Assembly: GCA_032164245.1 (NCBI GenBank)
Contig: JAVMKO010000001.1
Location: forward strand, 83,573,892-83,637,891
Source of the DNA: Sternotherus odoratus
Lineage: Eukaryota > Chordata > Testudines > Kinosternidae
Length of the DNA stretch: 64,000 bases
Direction of reading: 5' to 3'
Part shown: piece by piece, positions 60,001 to 64,000 of the stretch
Layout of the letters: the number at the start of each line of letters is the position of its first letter
How positions within the stretch are numbered: position 1 is the first letter of the stretch
Notes under the pieces: model-generated
What the model saw: only the letters and a program-made list of their open reading frames with translations
What the model was told of the DNA's origin: nothing
Database searches by the model: none
Position numbers and translations under genes: made by a program

Positions 60001-62734
60001 TAGATCTTTAAGCACAGACACATGAAGAACAATATTCCAGATATTCCTATTTTTCTCCTATTAAGAGGGAGGTTTCTCTTCCAGTTTTGCACTTACCTGA
60101 GGTACATAACCTGTCTCCATCATGAGAAGATGTACCAGAATTATCAAGGCATCGTTGGCACTGGTACATTCAGCAGAATGGTAGAGCATCTCCAAGGAAT
60201 GTGGCACTTCCCCATCCACAGCTTCACTGCACAGCATTGGCTCAGAAGGATAAGTACCTGTACCTTCCTCCATATCAACATCATCTGGGACTAGCCCAGA
60301 AGCAAACTCTAGGCTGGATCCTGCCTTAAAGGGAAAGTAATAAAAACAAGGTGGCATTCAGAAACTTATACCTACATGGATGAAAGTTGATATTCCTGCT
60401 AGCCCTTCCAGTCTTCTTTCAACTGTACTGTGAAGCTCTGATTTGGGGGTATATACTGGTCAGTCACTCAGAATTGCTGTGGAGAGCTCAGAAGAATACT
60501 ACTGAATGATAACTTTTCTGAAATATAAGAGGGGCTTTTCCTGCACTACAACACAAAGCAAGAGATAGAATGTCTTGGGTTTAGGGCACTGGACTTGATT
60601 CAATTCCTGGCACTCCCATAGACCTCCTGAGTGATCTTCACCAAGTCACTTAAGCTCCGTGCCTCAGTTTCCCATCAGTAAAATGGGAATACTACTGTAT
60701 TACAAATAAATAATGCATAAACGCACCACGAAGATTCTTACAGCAGGCTACAGGGGCACAAATCTACATAGTATGGCATCACCATTGTCAAAATTCAAGG
60801 CAGCTGACCAAAAGTGACATGACTAAGACTGGTCCAGAATGCCCAAGATTCTTTGTAAATGAAATTATTCCCAGCCTTAAAGTTAGACATTCAGATTTTA
60901 ACATATAGTATGATTAAATGCCCCCTCAAAACTGCCTGAGACAAAATTCAAAAGAAGCAATTTAAACTGTCTTTTCAAATTTATACACTTCTTTAGTTTT
61001 GTGGCACATAAAGAAGTCCATGGAAACTTGCTCTCCACCTTTTCCTAAATTTTGGAGGAAAGAACTACTGGAAGGAAGAAATTTTAATCTTAGACACATT
61101 AAATAAGTATGACTAGATGATTAGTATGTCCAAACTTTTCTGAAATGAGGAGCTTGTCTTTTAACAGTAAAGTATATGGGCACAAAGGTGGAGTGGTGGC
61201 CCAACAGCATTTTCCCCCACAGTTTACTTTTTCTAGAATTTTCCCCCTCACCCCTTAATTTATATTCAGATTTATTTTTCAAGTTTTCACATTAGTGGCC
61301 ACAAAGACTGGAACAAGATGCTCTACAATTCTGTGTTTTAGGATGCTGTGTGTTTAAAACTAGAGTTTCATGTGTTGGAATCAACCCTAAAGTGACATTT
61401 CTTAAAAAGAAACTGTTCCTGCAGAATATTCTACTTCATTACAAACTCTCTAAAGTTCTAAACCATGGACACTATATCAACTGATTACAGAATTGCGCTC
61501 TCCTCCAGTCCAGTGGACATAGGGTGACCAGACCACAGGAACAAAATATCGGGACACACCAGGGCCCTGCCCAAAGTCCACCCCCGCTCCTCCCTGGCTC
61601 TGCCCCCACCCTGCCCCAGGTCCCGCACTCCTTCCCTGGGCACAGGACACCCGCCCTCCCCCCTCACCACAGGTCAGGGCGGCCCCCTCCCCCCCGGCTC
61701 CTGGAAGTTCCGAGGGGGGTGGGGGAGGTCTTCACTCCATGCACTGTGCCTGCCAGAAGCACTGGCTTCAGCTGAGGGGGGAGGGGAAAGGGGCGGTCTG
61801 TGCCCGCAGCTCCCATTGGCCAGTGCTTGTAGTAGGTGGGACAGGGACACAGAGACCTTCCCGCCACTCCTGTGCCTAGGAGCCGCAGGGTCCTACTGCC
61901 CGCCATTTTCTGGGAGCAGCCCCAAGCCAAAATAGCGGGACAAATGGCATCCTGACCATACATCGGTCGAGACGAGGGACAAACAACTAAATATCGGGAC
62001 ATTTGGTCACCCTAAGTGGACATTATTTCATAATAACTTGGCTGAGAGCTTAGGGGGAGGAGGAGAGGGAACGCCCACATACTCAGAAGTGGCCTCTTAA
62101 AGGAAGCTGTGGAGGTGGGAGAACTCCTCACTCCTAGCTCCCTTGAAAAGGGTATGTGTTTCTGCAGAAATCTAATTAGCAAAATCTATAGATATGTAAA
62201 GGACTCAAATGGAATTTGAAACACCTTGGAACCGCTTAATGTCTCTGACATGGAGAAGGCTTAATAGATTATAAATAGAGACAGTACTAGACAGATAAGT
62301 GATTGACCATACCCCAGGCAAGCACCTAGAACAATACTTCAAGGATGCTCCCCATTATCAAGTCTAGCAACCAGCACTCAATGTGCTTGTCTCCTCTTAT
62401 TTCCTGTATCTCAAGTTCTTAAGTACTTACCATATCATCACTCTTCTGAGCATCAGTCTGAGCTTTATGGTCTTCACATGGCCCATTCTGCCTTTCTTTT
62501 TCTGGACTGCTGGCCTGTCTGTGGCTGGTGGTCAAGGTGGACAGTTCGTGATTATTCTGGAGTGGGGGAGGAGGAGGTGAAGATAAAGATGGGGGTAATA
62601 TGGGTGCTGCATTGGTCTCGTCCAGTAACAAACATATCATATCTCCAGAAACTATCCCATATGAAGCCAAAGTCTCATGGTCTCCAGTGAGGGCATCTTT
62701 GTTGTTCAATGTTATTGCAAACTGGGTATCAGAA
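50649..62734 (-). CDS. FBXO7: F-box protein 7 gene, coding exons 2-9 (spliced span)
   Basis: FBXO7 is the substrate-binding subunit of an SCF (SKP1-CUL1-F-box) ubiquitin ligase. It binds the proteasome regulator PI31 through its FP domain and acts in mitophagy and cell-cycle control. Human mutations cause PARK15 parkinsonism. Eight minus-strand exons, at 62734-62431, 60324-60097, 58533-58392, 56470-56387, 54196-54101, 52999-52823, 52144-52107 and 51053-50649, join in frame to 490 residues plus TGA, with one leading base. Human FBXO7 has 522 residues, so only about 35-40 N-terminal residues (exon 1) are missing. Those and the promoter lie beyond the right edge. The gene is tail to tail with SYN3, as in mammals. 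Confidence 0.97.
51054..52106 (-). other. FBXO7 intron between exons 8 and 9
   Basis: The intron is 1.05 kb and unique. No repeat or second gene is recognised. Confidence 0.65.
52107..52144 (-). CDS. FBXO7: FBXO7 exon 8 (38 bp microexon-like)
   Basis: The exon is only 38 bp, phase 1 to 0. It encodes [13 protein letters not shown], equivalent to the human D-N-T-V-R-V-Q-D-T-D-W-K-E. It is recognised by D-T-D-W-K-E, by phase, and by flanking sites (ccccttcacag acceptor, GTATGT donor). It is too short to appear as an open reading frame alone. Confidence 0.93.
52145..52822 (-). other. FBXO7 intron between exons 7 and 8
   Basis: The intron is 678 bp. Nothing is recognised inside. Confidence 0.65.
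52823..52999 (-). CDS. FBXO7: FBXO7 exon 7: F-box
   Basis: The exon is 177 bp, phase 1 at both ends. It encodes A-L-N-L-P-D-V-F-G then the F-box: [31 protein letters not shown], and [15 protein letters not shown]. The F-box binds SKP1 and docks the protein onto CUL1. The leucine, proline and cysteine pattern of the family is intact. The acceptor is ctcccattctag and the donor GTGATT. Confidence 0.97.
53000..54100 (-). other. FBXO7 intron between exons 6 and 7
   Basis: The intron is 1.1 kb. It includes the repeat at 53111-53190 and is otherwise unique. Confidence 0.65.
53111..53190. repeat. Dispersed reptilian repeat, internally deleted
   Basis: gtagcgccttagaggctaac, tagtttatttcagcat and gactaacatggctgctattc join two parts of the 44853 family with the middle missing. 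Confidence 0.65.
54101..54196 (-). CDS. FBXO7: FBXO7 exon 6: end of FP domain
   Basis: The exon is 96 bp, phase 1 at both ends. It encodes E-E-N-V-G-G-V then [20 protein letters not shown] and A-A-A-R-Q, almost identical to the human helix region of the FP domain. The acceptor is tattttgatag and the donor GTAACA. Confidence 0.95.
54989..55288 (+). mobile_element. Pogo-like miniature element F
   Basis: The element runs from CACTAGACTCTTGATTATCC to GTAATCGAGAGTCTACTG, flanked by TA (54987-54988 and 55289-55290). It has the same orientation and interior as element E. Confidence 0.88.
55813..56115 (-). mobile_element. Pogo-like miniature element G
   Basis: The element runs from CAGTTGACTCTCAATTATCC to GGATAATCGAAAGTCTACCG, flanked by TA (55811-55812 and 56116-56117). 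It is opposite in orientation to F, 525 bp away. Confidence 0.88.
56387..56470 (-). CDS. FBXO7: FBXO7 exon 5: FP domain
   Basis: The exon is 84 bp, phase 1 at both ends. It encodes [18 protein letters not shown] then TSFICFQES. Human FBXO7 has KEKL where this has FQES. The acceptor is gcatttgcag. The donor is GTATTT, which lacks G at +5 and is weak. Confidence 0.93.
57701..57756. repeat. Palindrome; central 42 bp perfect
   Basis: The two 21-bp arms 57708-57728 and 57729-57749 are exact reverse complements with no spacer, centred on tata|tata. The outer extension to 57701 and 57756 adds seven base pairs each side with two mismatches. Confidence 0.92.
57758..58280 (+). mobile_element. Retroelement with CCGGCGTTGCTCGGG start, copy 2
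   Basis: It starts with a TA-rich run, then actagcaaaaatacccggcg. A G-rich repeat body follows (agagagctgagcgagtg), then the common 3' part (tcataactatgtcacagaga, gtaccaaatttcaagtctct) and an AT tail. Flanking direct repeats 57732-57757 and 58281-58306 match at 25 of 26. Same family as 2011-3455. Confidence 0.75.
58392..58533 (-). CDS. FBXO7: FBXO7 exon 4: FP domain
   Basis: The exon is 142 bp, phase 0 to 1. It encodes [20 protein letters not shown], then [20 protein letters not shown] and G-D-L-I-V-I-N, closely matching the human FP-domain beta strands. The acceptor is tttactgtcag and the donor GTAACT on the minus strand. A retroelement copy ends about 110 bp downstream, inside the next intron. 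Confidence 0.95.
58534..60096 (-). other. FBXO7 intron between exons 3 and 4
   Basis: The intron is 1.6 kb. It contains a CR1 3' fragment at 59506-59595 and short TA-rich tracts; the rest is unique. Confidence 0.65.
59506..59595 (+). mobile_element. CR1 LINE 3' tail
   Basis: ggttggactagatgacctcc and ccagccctgatattctatga, with the ATTCT tail, mark the last 90 bp of a CR1. Confidence 0.88.
60097..60324 (-). CDS. FBXO7: FBXO7 exon 3: linker and start of FP domain
   Basis: The exon is 228 bp (76 codons), phase 0 at both ends. It encodes A-G-S-S-L-E-F-A-S through [20 protein letters not shown] and [20 protein letters not shown], the first helices of the PI31-like FP domain. The phase-0 acceptor is tccctttaag; using the next AG (GGCAG) would give an early stop, which fixes this boundary. 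The donor is GTAAGT. Confidence 0.95.
60566..60700 (-). repeat. MIR-like SINE
   Basis: gattcaattcctggcactcc, accaagtcacttaagctc and cctcagtttcccatcagtaa match MIR on the minus strand. Confidence 0.78.
61520..62014. mobile_element. hAT-type element with perfect 8-bp target duplication
   Basis: It runs from TAGGGTGACCAGACC to CATTTGGTCACCCTA, with agtggaca at 61512-61519 and 62015-62022. Long GC-rich interior (495 bp) with atatcgggacac near both ends. Related to the short elements at 3728 and 39393 by their termini. Confidence 0.9.
62431..62734 (-). CDS. FBXO7: FBXO7 exon 2: ubiquitin-like domain and linker
   Basis: The exon is 304 bp. The first base completes a Ser codon split from exon 1. 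It encodes the second half of the ubiquitin-like domain ([20 protein letters not shown], then [11 protein letters not shown]) and a disordered linker containing [11 protein letters not shown]. The acceptor reads ttctgtctctttgcag and the donor GTAAGT on the minus strand. An upstream in-frame ATG in the intron is not the start. Confidence 0.96.
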
Positions 62735-64000
62735 CTGCAAAGAGACAGAAAAAACTGCAAGGCCATGTCTGGTAGGATCAGTTTAAGTCATACATTCAGA
62801 TTACACAAATGTATGGTATGATTATTAAATGGTTTTGTTAAACCTAAGTACTGGTCTGATTAGTCACATGCCCAAAGAAGCACTAGGAAAATATACAATG
62901 GGCACAGTAAAAAACCGAGATACAGGTTAAAGTGATTTTTCTACTTTTCTCTCTTTAAATGAATCACTGGGGTAAAGTATATTTAAAATTGTTAATTATT
63001 TAAAATATTTCTATGCAAATATAAATTAACTTGCTCAACGTGAGGGTCTTTGGGCAAGATCTTGAGAAATAAGGTCTTCCCAGAGACAGCAAAGATTCTG
63101 TGAGATTTTAATAAGATTAATGGTTTGTCATGATGTCTTAGGACAGGCTTGCACAACATGCGGCCCGGGGGCCACATGAGGCCCGCATGGGCTCACTGTG
63201 CCACCCATGGGGGGTGAGTAGGGGCGGGGCAAGACAAAAGGGGGATTGGGTGAAAGCAGATGGGGGCGGGGCTTTTCGGCCCGCAGCTGGTTTTTTGCAG
63301 TAATATGGCCCTCACTGCTTTCCGAGTTGTGCGGGCCTGTCTTAGGACAAGCTCCCCCTCCCCATGCTGTTGTGCAGCATGCAATGTGCTGCTACCATGC
63401 CGCTTGTGAAGTGCTCTGGGATCCTTCAGAATGAATATGAAATATACACACACATGAAAACATGACTGCAACTATTTTGTTACCCTTAGCCTGTTGAAGA
63501 AGCTCATTTTTTCATTTTTAAAAATCATTTAATAGCTTTTATTCTCCTGTAAACAAAATCACGAGCCTCTCACACACTAATCTTTTCATGACTGGTGAAA
63601 CAGAGCCCCCTCTGGGAGAAGGCTATACAGCCACACCAGACAGACATACCCTAGTTTGTGTCACACAGAGGAAAGGTTCAATTCTGGTCCATAAATGTTG
63701 TAGATCAGAACTGAGTTGAGCATTTCAGGGGGGTGTCTGAGAATAACTCTCACTTTTAGCAACCCCCCCACAGCCTCTGTCATTTCATTTCTATTTCGGT
63801 GCTGTGGGATAAATGAAACCGAAAGCGATGAGCCCGATGAGTCAACACCGGGCGCTTTATCCTCTTTTACTTCACCGTGATTGGGGTTTTTTTTGTTTGT
63901 TTGTTTGTTTTTCGGTGAACGGTTCGAAGGCCTCAGCTCTGGATCCTGTAAAACCCTCCTGCCCTCAGCTCGGGCGCAGCAGCCGCGTGACCTCCCAGCC
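62735..64000 (-). other. FBXO7 intron 1 (partial)
   Basis: No exon 1 sequence is found up to the window edge. The last 90 bases are GC-rich, which may mark the approach to the promoter CpG island. The hAT-type element is at 63144-63339. Confidence 0.6.
63144..63339. mobile_element. hAT-type miniature element with perfect 8-bp target duplication
   Basis: The termini CAGGCTTGCACAAC and GTTGTGCGGGCCTG are inverted repeats with two mismatches. tcttagga occurs at 63136-63143 and 63340-63347. The interior has paired catgcggcccgggggccac and aatatggccctcactg. Confidence 0.9.

Larger units (their letters stand above)
60325..62430 (-). other. FBXO7 intron between exons 2 and 3
   Basis: The intron is 2.1 kb. 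It contains a MIR-like SINE and a 495-bp hAT-type element; otherwise nothing. Confidence 0.65.

Noticed and set aside
61485..62002. Open reading frames in a GC-rich block
   Set aside because: They lie entirely inside a hAT-type element bounded by a perfect 8-bp target duplication.
62735..62766. An in-frame ATG before FBXO7 exon 2 as a start codon
   Set aside because: It lies in the pyrimidine tract before a clear acceptor at 62736-62735. Starting there would lose the N-terminal half of the ubiquitin-like domain.
63900..64000. FBXO7 exon 1 at the right edge
   Set aside because: The sequence is GC-rich but no reading frame resembles the N-terminal ubiquitin-like strand, and no donor with the required phase is seen.

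Overview
This is a window of vertebrate nuclear DNA: long introns, GT-AG splice sites, and dense interspersed repeats. I infer a turtle, or a closely related reptile. The support is CR1 LINE tails ending in ATTCTATG repeats, LTRs of a type I recall from chelonian genomes, many hAT and pogo-type miniature elements, and MIR-like SINEs. The species cannot be fixed from the sequence.

Two protein-coding genes are present, arranged tail to tail. The left two thirds is the 3' part of SYN3 (synapsin III, plus strand). Eight coding exons lie between 10283 and 41853. They run from the ATP-grasp strand of domain C to the conserved C-terminal domain E, joining in frame to 348 residues plus a stop. The 5' exons lie left of the window. 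The right quarter is FBXO7 (F-box protein 7, minus strand). Eight coding exons lie between 62734 and 50649. They cover most of the ubiquitin-like domain, the PI31-like FP domain, the F-box and the proline-rich C-terminus. Exon 1 and the promoter lie right of the window. The stop codons are about 8.8 kb apart, and this order matches the mammalian FBXO7-SYN3 arrangement. I saw no other protein-coding gene, tRNA, rRNA or CRISPR array.

The rest is intronic or intergenic repeat DNA. From left to right: an ERV-type LTR (1-1122); a retroelement with a GC-rich minisatellite body, interrupted by a pogo-type element (2011-3455); a cluster of miniature DNA transposons (3.7-7.2 kb); a CR1 split by a solo LTR with a 5-bp target duplication (18.1-19.2 kb); an LTR carrying an internal minisatellite (24.9-25.4 kb); CR1 and LINE fragments (26-29 kb and 37-38 kb); further pogo-type elements (31.7, 40.9, 48.4, 55.0 and 55.8 kb); a second copy of the retroelement beside a perfect 42-bp palindrome (57.7-58.3 kb); and hAT elements with 8-bp target duplications (61.5 and 63.1 kb).

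No new coding system is visible. The most unusual structures are the pogo-type element with an internal inverted copy of its own terminus, the palindrome that recurs on the far side of a retroelement, and the LTR with a minisatellite in its transcribed part. In FBXO7 a C-terminal R-F-D-P motif reads H-Y-D-P.
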